Shown here: one piece after another, positions 45,899-60,112 of the stretch
Layout: each line of letters starts with the position of its first letter
How positions within the stretch are numbered: position 1 is the first letter of the stretch
From: Terrimesophilobacter mesophilus
GTDB lineage: Bacteria > Actinomycetota > Actinomycetes > Actinomycetales > Microbacteriaceae
Length of the DNA: 64,000 bases
Direction: 5' to 3'
Assembly: GCF_014200375.1 (NCBI RefSeq)
Contig: NZ_JACHBP010000001.1
Span: forward strand, 62,001-126,000
The notes under the pieces: generated by a model
Told to the model about the DNA's origin: nothing
Databases searched by the model: none
Seen by the model: the letters and a program-made list of their open reading frames with translations, nothing else
Made by a program: the position numbers and the translations under genes

Positions 45899-46429
45899 AT
45901 GCCTGCACGCACCGTCCTGCAGCCCTCTGATATCACGCGAGCGCTCACCCGCATCTCGCATGAGATCCTCGAATCCAATCGCGGCGGTTCGGATCTCGTC
46001 ATCCTCGGAATTCCCACGCGCGGTGTCGTTCTCGCCGAGCGCGTCGGGGCCATCCTCGAGTCGATCGAACCCGGAAGCGGAACCGTCGGCACCCTGGACA
46101 TCACGATGTACCGGGACGACCTCGGTCGCAACCTCACCAGGACCCCGCGCCCGACGCGCATTCCTCCCGGCGGGATCGACGGGAAGACCGTCGTGCTCGT
46201 CGACGACGTGCTGTTCTCCGGCCGGACGATCCGTGCGGCACTGGATGCCATGGTCGACCTCGGCAGGCCGCGTGCCGTGCGCCTGGCGGTTCTCGTCGAC
46301 CGCGGGCATCGCGAACTGCCCATCAGAGCGGACTTCGTCGGAAAGAACCTGCCGAGTTCTCTCGCGGAACGCATCAACGTGAGACTCGACGAGATCGACG
46401 GGGTCGAGGAGGTGACGATCGAGCCATGA
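45899..46429 (+). CDS. pyrR: Bifunctional pyr operon regulator / uracil phosphoribosyltransferase PyrR
   Basis: A 176-residue phosphoribosyltransferase-fold protein binding pyr mRNA when UMP is high. The PRPP-binding loop is [20 protein letters not shown] (about 97-116), and [15 protein letters not shown] and [20 protein letters not shown] are PyrR-specific. It starts after a strong AAGGAGG and overlaps pyrB by 4 bp. It heads the operon it should control. Confidence 0.97.
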   Translation: MPARTVLQPSDITRALTRISHEILESNRGGSDLVILGIPTRGVVLAERVGAILESIEPGSGTVGTLDITMYRDDLGRNLTRTPRPTRIPPGGIDGKTVVLVDDVLFSGRTIRAALDAMVDLGRPRAVRLAVLVDRGHRELPIRADFVGKNLPSSLAERINVRLDEIDGVEEVTIEP

Positions 46430-47379
46430 GGCATCTCCTCAGCACGAAGGACCTCGCACGCGAGGAGGCCATCGTCATCCTCGACGTCGCGGAGGACATG
46501 GCGGAGGTCGCCGGGCGTGAGGTTCCTCGCCTGCCCGCGCTGCGCGGAAAGACCGTCGTCAATCTGTTCTACGAGGATTCGACCCGCACCAGGATCTCCT
46601 TCGAAGCCGCGGCGAAGCGGTTGAGCGCCGACGTCATCAACTTCAGCGCGAAGGGATCGAGCGTGTCGAAGGGGGAGAGTCTCAAAGACACCGCGCAGAC
46701 CCTCGCCGCCATGGGTGCGGATGCCGTGGTCGTGCGGCATCCGGCCTCCGGAGCCCCGGACGTGCTCGCGCGGGGCGGCTGGATCGACGCCGGCATCGTG
46801 AACGCGGGCGACGGGACCCACGAGCATCCGACCCAGGCTCTCCTCGACGCGTTCACGATCCGTCGACGACTGCACGGCGCGGCCGCTCGCGGTCACGGCC
46901 TCGACGGGTGCCGCGTCACGATCGTGGGCGACATCCTGCACTCGCGCGTCGCCCGCTCGAACGTCTGGCTGCTCACAGCACTCGGTGCGAGGGTGAGTCT
47001 CGTCGCGCCGGCCACCCTCATGCCCGTCGCACTGGACCGCTGGCCGGTCGAGCTGGGCTACGACCTCGATGCCGCGATCGCGGCCGGGCCGGATGTCATC
47101 ATGATGCTGCGCATCCAGGCCGAGCGGATGCACGACGCGTTCTTCCCCAATGCGCGGGAGTATTCGCGGCAGTGGGGTCTCGACGACGAACGGATGGCGG
47201 CGCTGCCGGAGCGAAGCATGATCATGCACCCCGGGCCGATGAACCGGGGACTGGAGATCTCGGCGGGTGCGGCGGATTCCCCACGGTCCACCATCAGGGA
47301 ACAGGTCGCGAACGGCGTTTCCGTGCGCATGGCCGTGCTGTATCTGCTGCTGAGCGGCGCGATGGAGGGGAAGGCATGA
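46426..47379 (+). CDS. pyrB: Aspartate carbamoyltransferase, catalytic subunit
   Basis: A 317-residue enzyme forming carbamoyl aspartate. The carbamoyl-phosphate site is [20 protein letters not shown] (STRTR 52-56), followed by [20 protein letters not shown] and the Asp-binding [11 protein letters not shown]. No regulatory subunit pyrI is present, as usual for actinobacteria. ATGA overlaps on both sides. Confidence 0.97.
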   Translation: MRHLLSTKDLAREEAIVILDVAEDMAEVAGREVPRLPALRGKTVVNLFYEDSTRTRISFEAAAKRLSADVINFSAKGSSVSKGESLKDTAQTLAAMGADAVVVRHPASGAPDVLARGGWIDAGIVNAGDGTHEHPTQALLDAFTIRRRLHGAAARGHGLDGCRVTIVGDILHSRVARSNVWLLTALGARVSLVAPATLMPVALDRWPVELGYDLDAAIAAGPDVIMMLRIQAERMHDAFFPNAREYSRQWGLDDERMAALPERSMIMHPGPMNRGLEISAGAADSPRSTIREQVANGVSVRMAVLYLLLSGAMEGKA

Positions 47380-48719
47380 CGAAGCGCATCCTGATTCGCG
47401 GTGCCGCGCTGGCCGACGGGACGACGACGGACATCCTGGTCGCCGACGGTCTCGTCGCCGAACTGGGTGCCGGGCTCTCCGATGCCGGCGCGAGCGTCGT
47501 CGACGCGGCCGGGCTCATCGCGCTCCCGGGACTCGTCGACCTGCACACCCACCTGCGGGAGCCGGGGTACGAGCACAGCGAGACCGTGCTGACCGGCTCG
47601 AGGGCCGCGGCGATCGGCGGATTCACCGCGGTGCACGCCATGGCCAACACCTCGCCGGTCGCGGACACCGCAGGGGTCGTCGAGCAGGTCCAGGCGCTCG
47701 GCGACGCCGCAGGATATGTGACGGTGCGGCCGGTCGGCGCGGTGACGATCGGCCTCGGTGGAACGCAATTGGCCGAGATCGGCGCCATGGCCCAGTCCCG
47801 GGCGCGGGTGCGCGTGTTCTCGGATGACGGGAAGTGCGTGTCCGATGCGCTGCTCATGCGCCGTGCGCTCGAGTACGTGAAGACCTTCGACGGTGTCGTC
47901 GCGCAGCACGCGCAGGAGCCGCGGCTCACAGACGGCGCCCAGATGAATGAGGGCGCGCTCAGCAGCGAACTGGGCCTCACCGGGTGGCCTGCGGTGGCGG
48001 AGGAGGCCATCATCGCCCGCGACGTGCTGCTGGCTGAGCACGTCGGCGCGCGGCTTCACGTGTGCCACGTCTCGACGGCGGGATCCGTCGACGTGGTGAG
48101 GTGGGCGAAGGCCCGCGGAATCCCCGTCACCGCCGAGGTGACACCGCACCACCTCCTCCTGACCGAAGACCTGGCTCTCACCTGGGACGCCCGGTTCAAG
48201 GTCAACCCTCCTCTGCGGTCGCGGGATGACGTCGACGCGCTGCGCGCCGGCCTGGCCGACGGGACGATAGACGTGATCGCCACGGACCATGCGCCGCACC
48301 CGGTCGAGGAGAAGGAGTCGGCCTGGTCCGACGCATCCTTCGGCATGGTCGGTCTCGAATCCGCCCTGTCGGTCGTGCAGGCGTCCCTCATCGATACCGG
48401 CGTCCTCGGCTGGGTCGACATCGCGCGGCTTCTCTCGAGCGCACCGGCGGCCATCGGCCGCGTCGCGGGGTACGATCGCGGAATAGCGGTCGGCGCCGCC
48501 GCAGAGTTCACGCTCGTCGATCCCTCGGCCTCCCGCGAGTTCAGCACGGAAGAACTGCGGGGGCGTTCCGTGAACTCTCCCTACCTGGGGATGACGCTCC
48601 CCGGGAGGGTCATGATGACGGTGCATTCCGGATATCCGACAGTCGTCGACGGTGAGGTGGTCGCGACGGAGTTCGTGGCCGCCGCCGCGGCAGAAAGCAG
48701 GGGTTTCACTCGTGGATAG
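47376..48719 (+). CDS. pyrC: Dihydroorotase
   Basis: A 447-residue amidohydrolase closing the dihydroorotate ring. Zinc ligands are in [20 protein letters not shown] (His57, His59), [21 protein letters not shown] and [13 protein letters not shown]. The ATG overlaps the pyrB stop. Its 3' end overlaps the next gene by 8 bp. Confidence 0.96.
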   Translation: MTKRILIRGAALADGTTTDILVADGLVAELGAGLSDAGASVVDAAGLIALPGLVDLHTHLREPGYEHSETVLTGSRAAAIGGFTAVHAMANTSPVADTAGVVEQVQALGDAAGYVTVRPVGAVTIGLGGTQLAEIGAMAQSRARVRVFSDDGKCVSDALLMRRALEYVKTFDGVVAQHAQEPRLTDGAQMNEGALSSELGLTGWPAVAEEAIIARDVLLAEHVGARLHVCHVSTAGSVDVVRWAKARGIPVTAEVTPHHLLLTEDLALTWDARFKVNPPLRSRDDVDALRAGLADGTIDVIATDHAPHPVEEKESAWSDASFGMVGLESALSVVQASLIDTGVLGWVDIARLLSSAPAAIGRVAGYDRGIAVGAAAEFTLVDPSASREFSTEELRGRSVNSPYLGMTLPGRVMMTVHSGYPTVVDGEVVATEFVAAAAAESRGFTRG

Positions 48720-49200
48720 GCTCATTCCGACGGTGATCATCGTCGCAGTCCTCGTGCTCGCGATACTGGCGATGTACCTGGGATGGCGGGCGCGGAAGAA
48801 GCGTCAGGGAGACTTCGAGCCCCCGGCATCCGTCCCGGATGACCCCGGTCGGACGCGGGCGAAGGCCACCGGGCAGTACGTCGCGACGACCATCGCGCAC
48901 GAACCGCTCGAGCGCGTCGCGGTGCACGGACTCGGCTTCGGCTCGCGAGCGGACCTGACCGTCACGGAGTTCGGGCTGATCTTCGCCATCACGGGTCGGG
49001 CACCCGTCTTCATCGCCCGCGAGGACATCAGCAGGGTCGACAGGGCGACCTGGACGATCGACAGGGCGGTCGAGACCGGCGGACTCGTCCTCGTCGGGTG
49101 GCACCTGGGCGAGCACGACGTCGAGAGCTGGTTCCGCATCGACGGCGATGAAGGCGCGTTCCTGGACGCAGTATCCGGACTCATCGGGGAAGAAGGATGA
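48712..49200 (+). CDS. Membrane-anchored PH-like domain protein of the pyr operon
   Basis: A 162-residue protein with one N-terminal transmembrane helix (about 4-24, [20 protein letters not shown]), a basic linker and a C-terminal soluble domain rich in beta structure ([24 protein letters not shown] onward) that looks PH-like. M. tuberculosis has a similar protein (Rv1382) at exactly this place between pyrC and carA, so the association is old, but its role is unknown. GTG start inside the pyrC 3' end; it overlaps carA by 4 bp. Confidence 0.83.
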   Translation: MDRLIPTVIIVAVLVLAILAMYLGWRARKKRQGDFEPPASVPDDPGRTRAKATGQYVATTIAHEPLERVAVHGLGFGSRADLTVTEFGLIFAITGRAPVFIAREDISRVDRATWTIDRAVETGGLVLVGWHLGEHDVESWFRIDGDEGAFLDAVSGLIGEEG

Positions 49201-50353
49201 CGCGGCACGATCCCGCAGCGGTGCTCGTCCTCGAGGACGGGTCGAGCTACGAGGGCCGCGCGTACGGCGCCCTGGGCACCTCACTCGGCGAAGCGGTCTT
49301 CTCCACCGGGATGACGGGCTACCAGGAGACGATCACCGACCCCTCGTACGCAGGTCAGATCGTGCTCATGACGGCGCCCCACATCGGCAACACCGGGGTC
49401 AACGACGAGGACCCGGAGTCCGGACGCATCTGGGTCGCGGGATTCGTCGTGCGCGACCCGTCCCGCATCGTGTCCAACCACCGGGCGACCGGGAGCCTCG
49501 ACGACGACCTCGTCGCGCAGGGCATCGTCGGGATCTCCGGCATCGACACGCGCGCGGTGACACGGCGGCTGCGCTCGGTCGGCGTCATGCGGGCCGGCAT
49601 CTTCTCAGGACCCGATGCCGCGCTCGGGCTCGCCGACCAGCTCGACGTCGTTCGCGGCGGGGAAGAGATGACCGGATTGAACCTGTCCTCGCGCGTCTCC
49701 ACCCCCGAGCTGTACCGGATGCCGGCCGAAGGCGAGCGGATCGGAGCTGTCGCGGTCCTGGACCTCGGCGTCAAGTCCTCGACGCTGCGCTACCTCACGG
49801 CGCGCGGATTCGAGGTCATCGTGGTGCCGGAGGCGGTCACCGTCGATGCGCTCTTCGCCCTCGCCCCGGATGCCGTCTTCTTCTCGAACGGGCCAGGCGA
49901 TCCCGGTGCATCCGACCGGCACGTCGAGCTTCTACGCGAGGTGCTGAGGCGGCGCGTTCCGTTCTTCGGAATCTGCTTCGGCAACCAGCTGCTCGGGCGT
50001 GCGCTCGGTTACAGCACCTACAAGCTCCCGTTCGGGCACCGCGGAATCAACCAGCCGGTGCTCGACCGCTCAACCGGAAGGACCGAGATCACAGCGCACA
50101 ACCACGGATTCGCCGTCGACGCCCCGACCGAGGGCATCTCGCAGTCGCCCGCCGGGTTCGGCCGGGTCGAGGTCAGTCACCTCAACCTCAACGACAACGT
50201 CGTGGAGGGACTGAAAGCCCTCGACGTCCCCGCGTTCTCCGTGCAATACCACCCGGAGGCCGCCGCGGGCCCGCACGACGCGAACTACCTGTTCGACCGG
50301 TTCAGAGAACTCGTGATCGCGACGACGCCTGCCGGGAAAGGGGGCGAGGCCTG

Positions 50354-50354
<1 letters not shown>
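49197..50354 (+). CDS. carA: Carbamoyl-phosphate synthase small (glutaminase) subunit
   Basis: A 385-residue glutaminase that delivers ammonia to CarB. The N-terminal small-subunit domain ([20 protein letters not shown]) is followed by the class I amidotransferase domain with Cys260 ([16 protein letters not shown]) and [13 protein letters not shown] holding the His and Glu. The stop overlaps the carB ATG by one base. Confidence 0.97.
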
Positions 50355-53651
<3,297 letters not shown>

Positions 53652-53662
<11 letters not shown>

Positions 53663-54539
53663 CGGGGCATTCGGGACACGACTCGCGACGGCGTTCGCGC
53701 GGTGGGGGCAGTTGTGCATCGGAATCGACCCGCACGCGTGGCTGCTGGGCGAGTGGGGGTTGAACGACGACGCTGCGGGGCTAAGGGAGTTCGGTCTCCG
53801 AGTGGTCGACGCTGCGCACGGCAGGGTCGGCATCGTCAAACCGCAGGTGGCCTTCTTCGAGCGCCATGGTTCTGCAGGGTACGCCGCACTCGAAAGCGTG
53901 CTCTCCGCGGCTCGGGATGCCGGTCTGATCGTGATCGCCGATGGGAAACGAGGCGACGTCGGCACGACGGCGGAGGCCTATGGGCAGGCCTGGCTGACGC
54001 CCGGTAGCCCGCTCGAGGCGGATGCCATGACGGCGAACGCATTCCAGGGCATCGGATCGCTGTCCGGGCCGATCGCGCTGGCCACACACGCCGGCAAGGG
54101 GCTCTTCGTGCTCGCCGCGACGTCGAATCCGGAATCGCTGCCGCTTCAGACCGCCGTCATCGCGCCGGGCGTCGAGGAGGGCACTCCTGGCAGGACGGTC
54201 GCGGCCGGTATCGTCGATGGGGTGATCGGATTGAACGCGAGCGAGTCGATGGGAACCGTCGGCCGGGTGGGGTCGTTCGGCGTCGTCATCGGCGCGACCG
54301 TCGATCCCGCGCGATTCGGACTGCCGCTTCAGGCCATGGCCACTCATCCGGCCACACCGGTCCTCGCACCGGGGTTCGGCCATCAGGGCGCGTCGTTCAC
54401 CGACCTTCGCGCGCGCTACGGACCCTGTTCGCCGTTCGTCGTCGCGACGACGTCGCGCGAAGTGCTCGCAGCAGGGCCGTCCGGCATCGAGCGGGCGATC
54501 GAGCGGGGTGCCGGGGAGCTTGCAGAATGCCTCGCGTGA
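53652..54539 (+). CDS. pyrF: Orotidine-5'-phosphate decarboxylase (type 2)
   Basis: A 295-residue decarboxylase completing UMP synthesis. It belongs to the mycobacterial-type family: [11 protein letters not shown] at the N-terminus and the catalytic [19 protein letters not shown] with Asp97, Lys99 and Asp102. ATG 53652 lies within the carB 3' end (11-bp overlap). Dihydroorotate dehydrogenase (pyrD) is not in the operon. Confidence 0.94.
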
Positions 54540-55444
54540 ATCCACCCGACGTGGACCGTGCGGCGGCCTCCCGCGCTGCGGTCGCCGCCCGCAGGGCCAG
54601 GGCAGACATCAAGCGCGCGATCGCGGAGAACCGCAGAAGGCCGCTCGACGTACTCAACCGGGGATGGGCGGACCCGCACAGTGCCGAAGCCGGGCTGAGG
54701 GTTCGGGAGCTCGTCGCGAGCATCCGCGGGCTCGGCCCGACCCGGTCGTCACGGATCCTCTCTCAACTCGGAATCGCTGAGTCCAAACGCATCGGTGGAC
54801 TCGGCGTTCGTCAACGCGAGACCCTCAGGGACTGGCTCTCGCGGCGGGATGGCGGCCACGCCGCGGACCGGACCTCGAAGCTCGTCGTTCTCGCCGGACC
54901 CACCGCCGTGGGGAAGGGAGCGGTGTCCACCTACATCAGGGAACACCATCCGGATGTTCTCCTGTCGGTCTCCGCGACGACCCGCTCACCGCGTCCTGGT
55001 GAAATCGACGGCGTGAACTACTACTTCGTGAGCGACGAGGAATTCGATCGTCTCGAATCCTCCGGTGCCATGCTGGAGACGGCGACGGTGCACAACGCGT
55101 ACCGGTACGGCACCCCCCGCGCGCCCATCGACGCGGCCCTTGCGCAGGGGAAGAGCGTCCTCCTCGAGATCGACCTGCAGGGCGCCAGGGCCGTCCGGCG
55201 GGCCATGCCGGAGGCGATCCTGATCTTCCTGCTTCCGCCGAGCTGGGAGGAACTCGTGCGGAGGCTGGTCGGCAGGGGCACGGAGGATGCTGCGGAGCAG
55301 GCCAGAAGGCTCGACACCGCGAAGACCGAACTGGCCGCCGCGGACGAGTTCGACTACCGCGTCGTGAACACCGAGGTCAGCCGGGCGGCCCAGGAGGTCG
55401 TAGACTTGATGTCGATCTCTGCCGATGACAATAAGGAGTCCTGA
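54527..55444 (+). CDS. gmk: Fusion: actinobacterial integration host factor (mIHF) + guanylate kinase
   Basis: A 305-residue two-domain protein. Residues about 10-108 resemble mIHF, the actinobacterial nucleoid-associated protein: a helical [19 protein letters not shown] start and the H2TH-like [20 protein letters not shown] followed by [18 protein letters not shown]. Residues about 117-300 are guanylate kinase, with P-loop [14 protein letters not shown] (124-131), the GMP-binding [20 protein letters not shown], and [17 protein letters not shown]. In mycobacteria mihF and gmk are separate neighbouring genes; here no stop or restart separates them. The ATG overlaps pyrF by 13 bp; rpoZ starts 1 bp after the stop. 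Confidence 0.9.
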   Translation: MPRVNPPDVDRAAASRAAVAARRARADIKRAIAENRRRPLDVLNRGWADPHSAEAGLRVRELVASIRGLGPTRSSRILSQLGIAESKRIGGLGVRQRETLRDWLSRRDGGHAADRTSKLVVLAGPTAVGKGAVSTYIREHHPDVLLSVSATTRSPRPGEIDGVNYYFVSDEEFDRLESSGAMLETATVHNAYRYGTPRAPIDAALAQGKSVLLEIDLQGARAVRRAMPEAILIFLLPPSWEELVRRLVGRGTEDAAEQARRLDTAKTELAAADEFDYRVVNTEVSRAAQEVVDLMSISADDNKES

Positions 55445-55445
55445 C

Positions 55446-55703
55446 ATGGTTGACCGCGCCAAGGGCATTATCGATCCGCCCATTGACGAACTGCTCACCA
55501 AGGTGGACTCGAAGTACGCACTCGTGATCTTCGCATCCAAGCGCGCACGACAGATCAACGACTACTACGCAGACCTTCACGAGGGCAGCCTGTACAACAA
55601 CGTCGGGCCCCTCGTCGACTCGACGATCGACGACAAGCCGCTGTCCGTGGCGATGCGTGAGATCAACGAGGGCAAACTCGTCGTCAAGCAGCTCGCGGAG
55701 TAG
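55446..55703 (+). CDS. rpoZ: RNA polymerase omega subunit
   Basis: An 85-residue subunit that helps assemble RNA polymerase. It contains [36 protein letters not shown] and a C-terminal [16 protein letters not shown] as in actinobacterial omega. AAGGAG stands 7 nt before the ATG. Its tie to gmk upstream is the classic gmk-rpoZ arrangement. Confidence 0.96.
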   Translation: MVDRAKGIIDPPIDELLTKVDSKYALVIFASKRARQINDYYADLHEGSLYNNVGPLVDSTIDDKPLSVAMREINEGKLVVKQLAE

Positions 55704-55717
55704 CAGCGCGGTCTGCG

Positions 55718-56911
55718 ATGAACGTCGTCGTCGGAGTGGCGGGCGGAATCGCCGCGTACAAGGCCGTGGGCGTCATCAGGGCACTGGTCCTCGCCGGCCA
55801 CGATGTGCACGTCGTGGCGACGGAATCCGCGCTCAAGTTCGTCGGGTTGCCCACACTCGAGGCCATCAGCCGTAATCCGGTTCACCACGAATTGTTCGAA
55901 GGCGTCGCCCAGGTGCGCCACGTCGCGATCGGGCAGGCCGCGGACGTCATCGTCGTCGCCCCGGCGACGGCGAACATCGTCGCGCGGCTCGCCGCCGGTC
56001 TCGCCGACGACCTCCTCGGGACCACGATCCTCGCCAGCACAGCGCCCCTCGTCATCGCGCCGGCCATGCACACCGAGATGTGGCAGAACCCGGCGACAGT
56101 GCAGAATGTGGCGACCCTTCGCTCGCGCGGAGTGACCATCGTCGGCCCCGGTGTCGGGCAGCTCACCGGGAGTGACAGCGGTGCAGGCCGGATGGCAGAG
56201 CCGGAGGAGATCGTCGCCAGAGTGCTTTCCGCAGTGGTCCAGAAGGACTACACCGGCCGCCGCGTGCTCGTGACGGCGGGAGGGACGCGGGAGCCGATCG
56301 ATCCGGTGCGATTCATCGGCAATCGCTCGAGCGGGAAGCAGGGCGTCGCGATCGCCGCCGCCGCAGCGGCGCGCGGAGCACACGTCACGCTCATCGGCGC
56401 CAACCTCGAAGTTCCTGTGGCTGCGTCAATGGAGGTGCTCCGTGTCGGCTCTGCGCAGGAGCTGGCCGAGGCGACGCTTCGGGCGGCGAAGGATGCCGAC
56501 CTCGTCATCATGGCGGCCGCTGTCGCAGACTACCGCCCGGCCACCGTGGTGGAGGAGAAGATCGCGAAGGAGTCCCAGGGCGATCGACTGACCCTCGAAC
56601 TCGTGAGGAACCCGGACATCCTCGCCACTCTCGGCGAACGGCGCGCCGACTCCCAGGTCATCGTCGGATTCGCCGCGGAGACCGAGCCGGACGACGAGCG
56701 GCTGCGCGAACGCGCCCGCGCGAAGCTCGCGAGGAAGGGCTGCGACTTTCTCGTCGTCAACAGGGTGGGATGGTCGGAAGGTTTCGGCACCGACGACAAC
56801 ACGGTCGCGATGCTCGACAAGGGCGGCGATATAGTGTTGGAGACCTCGGGAACGAAGTCGTCGGTGGCGGATCGTATCCTCGACATACTGCAGTTCCAAA
56901 ACTCCACCTGA
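55718..56911 (+). CDS. coaBC: Bifunctional phosphopantothenoylcysteine decarboxylase / synthetase
   Basis: A 397-residue coenzyme A biosynthesis enzyme. The CoaC flavoprotein domain (about 1-180) shows [39 protein letters not shown] and PAMHTEMW. The CoaB domain (about 185-397) has [20 protein letters not shown] and [17 protein letters not shown] has His where E. coli has Asn, which I recall as usual for actinobacteria. It follows rpoZ by 14 bp. Confidence 0.95.
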   Translation: MNVVVGVAGGIAAYKAVGVIRALVLAGHDVHVVATESALKFVGLPTLEAISRNPVHHELFEGVAQVRHVAIGQAADVIVVAPATANIVARLAAGLADDLLGTTILASTAPLVIAPAMHTEMWQNPATVQNVATLRSRGVTIVGPGVGQLTGSDSGAGRMAEPEEIVARVLSAVVQKDYTGRRVLVTAGGTREPIDPVRFIGNRSSGKQGVAIAAAAAARGAHVTLIGANLEVPVAASMEVLRVGSAQELAEATLRAAKDADLVIMAAAVADYRPATVVEEKIAKESQGDRLTLELVRNPDILATLGERRADSQVIVGFAAETEPDDERLRERARAKLARKGCDFLVVNRVGWSEGFGTDDNTVAMLDKGGDIVLETSGTKSSVADRILDILQFQNST

Positions 56912-56921
56912 TGGGCGTGCC

Positions 56922-58133
56922 GTGGTGAATCCTCTCCGACTGTTCACGAGCGAATCCGTGACCGAGGGGCATCCGGACAAGATCTGCGACCAGGTTTCCG
57001 ACGGCATCCTCGACGCCCTGCTGACCGTGGACCCCGCCAGTCGCGTTGCGGTCGAGACCATGGTGACGACGGGCCTCGTGCACATTGCGGGCGAGGTCAC
57101 CTGCTCCGGATACGTCGAGATTCCCCAACTCGTGAGGGAGATCATCACCGGCATCGGATACACCTCCTCCGCCGTCGGGTTCGACGGCCAGTCGTGCGGC
57201 GTCGCCGTGTCGATCGGCAATCAGTCTCCCGAGATCGCAGCAGGAGTCGACGTGGCCCTCGAGGTGCGGGAGGGCGGCGACGACGACCCGCTCGATCGCC
57301 AGGGCGCAGGCGACCAGGGAACGATGTTCGGCTACGCGACGACGGAGACCGCAGAGCTCATGCCTCTCCCGATCTGGCTCGCGCATCGGTTGGCGGAGCG
57401 GCTCGCCGAGGTGCGCAGAACCGGGCTGCTCGACTACCTGCGGCCGGATGGCAAGACACAGGTCACGGTCGGCTACGACGGCGACGTGCCCGTCGAGATC
57501 GACACGGTGGTCGTGTCGACGCAGCACGGCCCCGGCGTGGACACTGCGACCATGGCAGCGGACATCGACGAGCTCGTCATCCGCCCGGTCCTGGATTCGG
57601 CCGCGCTCGCGAGCGCACAGATCGATTCCGCCAGGGCGAAGATCCTCATCAATCCGTCCGGTCCCTTCGAGATCGGCGGCCCGCAGGGCGACGCGGGCCT
57701 GACCGGGCGCAAGATCATCGTCGACACCTACGGCGGGTCGAGCAGGCACGGCGGTGGCGCTTTCAGCGGGAAGGACCCGTCGAAGGTCGACCGGTCGGCC
57801 GCATACGCGATGCGCTGGGTGGCGAAGAACGCCGTGGCGGCCGGGCTCGCCCGCCGACTGGAGGTCCAGGTCGCCTACGCGATCGGAAAGTCGAAGCCGG
57901 TCGGACTGTACATCGAGACCTTCGGCACCGGTGCGCTGGACGATGCCGCGATCCTCCGGGCGATCTCGAGCGTGTTCGACCTGCGTCCGGCTGCGATCAT
58001 CCGCGACCTCGACCTCTTGCGGCCGATCTACCGACAGACGGCGACGTATGGCCACTTCGGACGTATGCTGCCGGACTTCACCTGGGAGCGCCTCGACCGC
58101 GTCGACGAGTTGCGCGCCGCAGCCGGGCTGTAA
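56922..58133 (+). CDS. metK: S-adenosylmethionine synthetase
   Basis: A 403-residue enzyme making SAM from methionine and ATP. The N-terminal [20 protein letters not shown] and the P-loop-like [20 protein letters not shown] are diagnostic, along with [12 protein letters not shown]. The start is one of two adjacent GTG codons (56922 or 56925). No SAM riboswitch is visible in the 10-bp gap before it. Confidence 0.98.
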   Translation: MVNPLRLFTSESVTEGHPDKICDQVSDGILDALLTVDPASRVAVETMVTTGLVHIAGEVTCSGYVEIPQLVREIITGIGYTSSAVGFDGQSCGVAVSIGNQSPEIAAGVDVALEVREGGDDDPLDRQGAGDQGTMFGYATTETAELMPLPIWLAHRLAERLAEVRRTGLLDYLRPDGKTQVTVGYDGDVPVEIDTVVVSTQHGPGVDTATMAADIDELVIRPVLDSAALASAQIDSARAKILINPSGPFEIGGPQGDAGLTGRKIIVDTYGGSSRHGGGAFSGKDPSKVDRSAAYAMRWVAKNAVAAGLARRLEVQVAYAIGKSKPVGLYIETFGTGALDDAAILRAISSVFDLRPAAIIRDLDLLRPIYRQTATYGHFGRMLPDFTWERLDRVDELRAAAGL

Positions 58134-58135
58134 CG

Positions 58136-60112
58136 GTGCCGGCCGCATCCATTGCGCGGGTGCTGGTCGACTCGCCGCTCCCGCAACTCGATCGGCTGTT
58201 CGACTACCAGGTTCCCGCGGAACTCCAGAGTGCTGCCGCGCCGGGATGCCGCGTTCGGGTCCCCTTGCGCTCCGCGGGGCGGATCGCCGATGGATTCATC
58301 GTCGAGCTCGTCGACACCATCGAGTATTCCGGCGCGCTGAGCGAGATCGACGCGGTCGTGTCGCCCGTGCCGGTCCTGACCGACGAGGTCTATCAGCTCG
58401 CCAGGCGAGTGGCCGACCGTGCGGCAGGCGGGGCGAGTGACGTACTGCGGATCGCCGTGCCCAAACGCCAGGTGCGAGTGGAGAAGGCCTGGGCGGCGTC
58501 GGAGCCGACCGTCGGTTCACCGTTCGAGCCGGTCGACATCCCGGAATACGATGCCGCCATCCTCGACGGGATCATCGTCCAGGCGGGGCGCGCCGTCATG
58601 GAGGCGATCCCTCGTACGGTCGAGGTCGGTGGCCAGTGGCTCGGCCACTGGGCGCTCACGATGGCGAGAGTCGCGGCGAGGGCACTGGCTGCCGGCCCGG
58701 TGATCCTCGTGGTGCCCGACTACCGCGACCAGGAGCAGCTGGAGAACGCGCTGCGCACGATTCTGCCGCCCGATCGCATCCTTCGGCTGGATGCAAGGCA
58801 GTCGAGCGCTGACCGTTATCGTGCACATCTCCTGTGCCTCGACGGCGTTGCTCGGGTCATCGTCGGCAATCGTTCTGCCGTGTACGCGCCGGCGAAGGAC
58901 CCTTCGCTCATCATGGTGTGGGACGACGGCGATCCGCTCCTGGCGGAGCCCCTCGCTCCCTACGTCCACAGTCGCGACGCGGCGCTCGTGCGGCAGGAGC
59001 AGCAGGGGTGCGCCCTCATCTTCCTCGGGCATGCGCGGACGACGGAGGTGGAGCGCCTCGTCCAGCTCGGCTGGTGCTCCCCGCTCTCGCCGACCACGAG
59101 ATACCTGCCTCGGGTGATCCCGACGGCCCAGCAGGTGGCGGACGATCCGCTGGCAGCGAGGGCGCGGATCCCGTCGAACGCCTGGCGCGAGGCGAAGGCC
59201 GCGCTCGAGCACGGACCGGTTCTCTTCCAGGTCGCGCGTCCGGGGTATGCGCCGCGACTCGTGTGCGAATCCTGCGGCCAGGTGGCGCGCTGCCAACGCT
59301 GCAACGGGCCGCTGGGGCTGAAGCGGGCACGCTCATCGCCGTCGTGCTCGTGGTGCGGTGCGATTGCCGCGCAGTGGCGGTGCGCTCACTGCTCGGCGAA
59401 CCGCTACCGCCTGCAGGGCCAGGGGGCGACGCGCACCGCGGAGGATCTGGGTCGGGCGTTTCCCGGCGTCCCGGTCATCGTCTCCGACGGTGAGCGTCCC
59501 ATCGTCACGGTGCCGGATCGCCCTGCGCTCGTGATCGCCACGCGGGGCGCCGAGCCCGTCGCCGCAGGCGGCTACCGTGTCGTCGTGCTCCTCGACGGTG
59601 AGCGGATGCTGGCGAGGGAGAGCCTGCGCGTCGGCGAGGATTGCCTGCGCTGGTGGTCGAATGCGATCTCGCTCGCCGCGGCGGGAGCGCCCACGGTGCT
59701 CGTCGGCGTCGGCGGATCGCTTGCCGGGGCACTGGCGACCTGGCAACTCGCCGATTACTCCCGCGATGAACTCGCCGACCGCCGCCGATTACGGTTTCCG
59801 CCTGCTGTGCGGGTGGCCTCCGTCACGGGGGATCCGGAGTCGCTCACGCGGGCGATCCGCTCCGTCGAGGGACTGGACGGTGTCGATGTGCTCGGTCCGG
59901 TCGACACGGCCGCCGGCACGCTGCGCGCGATCGTGCGTTTTGACTTCGCGCGAGGGTCGGAGGTTGCCGGAACGCTGCGCAGCGAACTCATCCGCAATGC
60001 GTCGTCCCGCAGGAAGAGGGTGCCTTCGACCGGCGCTCCAGCACGATTGCCTACACTGAGAGTCCGGTTCGACGATCTCGAACCGTTCGAGCAACTCGAG
60101 GGAACACTGTGA
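58136..60112 (+). CDS. priA: PriA-like primosomal protein N' lacking helicase motifs
   Basis: A 658-residue replication-restart protein. The N-terminal DNA-binding domain (ARVLVDSPLPQLDRLFDYQV) and the paired zinc-binding cysteines (CESC, CQRC, CSWC, CAHC, eight Cys) are kept. The Walker A GxTGSGKT is absent, replaced by VEVGGQWLGHWALTMAR, and the DEEH box reads VWDDGDP. Loss of helicase motifs is known for actinobacterial PriA, so it probably binds DNA and scaffolds without unwinding. The GTG start lies 2 bp after metK. It overlaps fmt by 4 bp. Confidence 0.9.
   Translation: MPAASIARVLVDSPLPQLDRLFDYQVPAELQSAAAPGCRVRVPLRSAGRIADGFIVELVDTIEYSGALSEIDAVVSPVPVLTDEVYQLARRVADRAAGGASDVLRIAVPKRQVRVEKAWAASEPTVGSPFEPVDIPEYDAAILDGIIVQAGRAVMEAIPRTVEVGGQWLGHWALTMARVAARALAAGPVILVVPDYRDQEQLENALRTILPPDRILRLDARQSSADRYRAHLLCLDGVARVIVGNRSAVYAPAKDPSLIMVWDDGDPLLAEPLAPYVHSRDAALVRQEQQGCALIFLGHARTTEVERLVQLGWCSPLSPTTRYLPRVIPTAQQVADDPLAARARIPSNAWREAKAALEHGPVLFQVARPGYAPRLVCESCGQVARCQRCNGPLGLKRARSSPSCSWCGAIAAQWRCAHCSANRYRLQGQGATRTAEDLGRAFPGVPVIVSDGERPIVTVPDRPALVIATRGAEPVAAGGYRVVVLLDGERMLARESLRVGEDCLRWWSNAISLAAAGAPTVLVGVGGSLAGALATWQLADYSRDELADRRRLRFPPAVRVASVTGDPESLTRAIRSVEGLDGVDVLGPVDTAAGTLRAIVRFDFARGSEVAGTLRSELIRNASSRRKRVPSTGAPARLPTLRVRFDDLEPFEQLEGTL

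Noticed and set aside
56912-56921. SAM riboswitch before metK
   Set aside because: Only 10 bp separate coaBC and metK, too short for any riboswitch.
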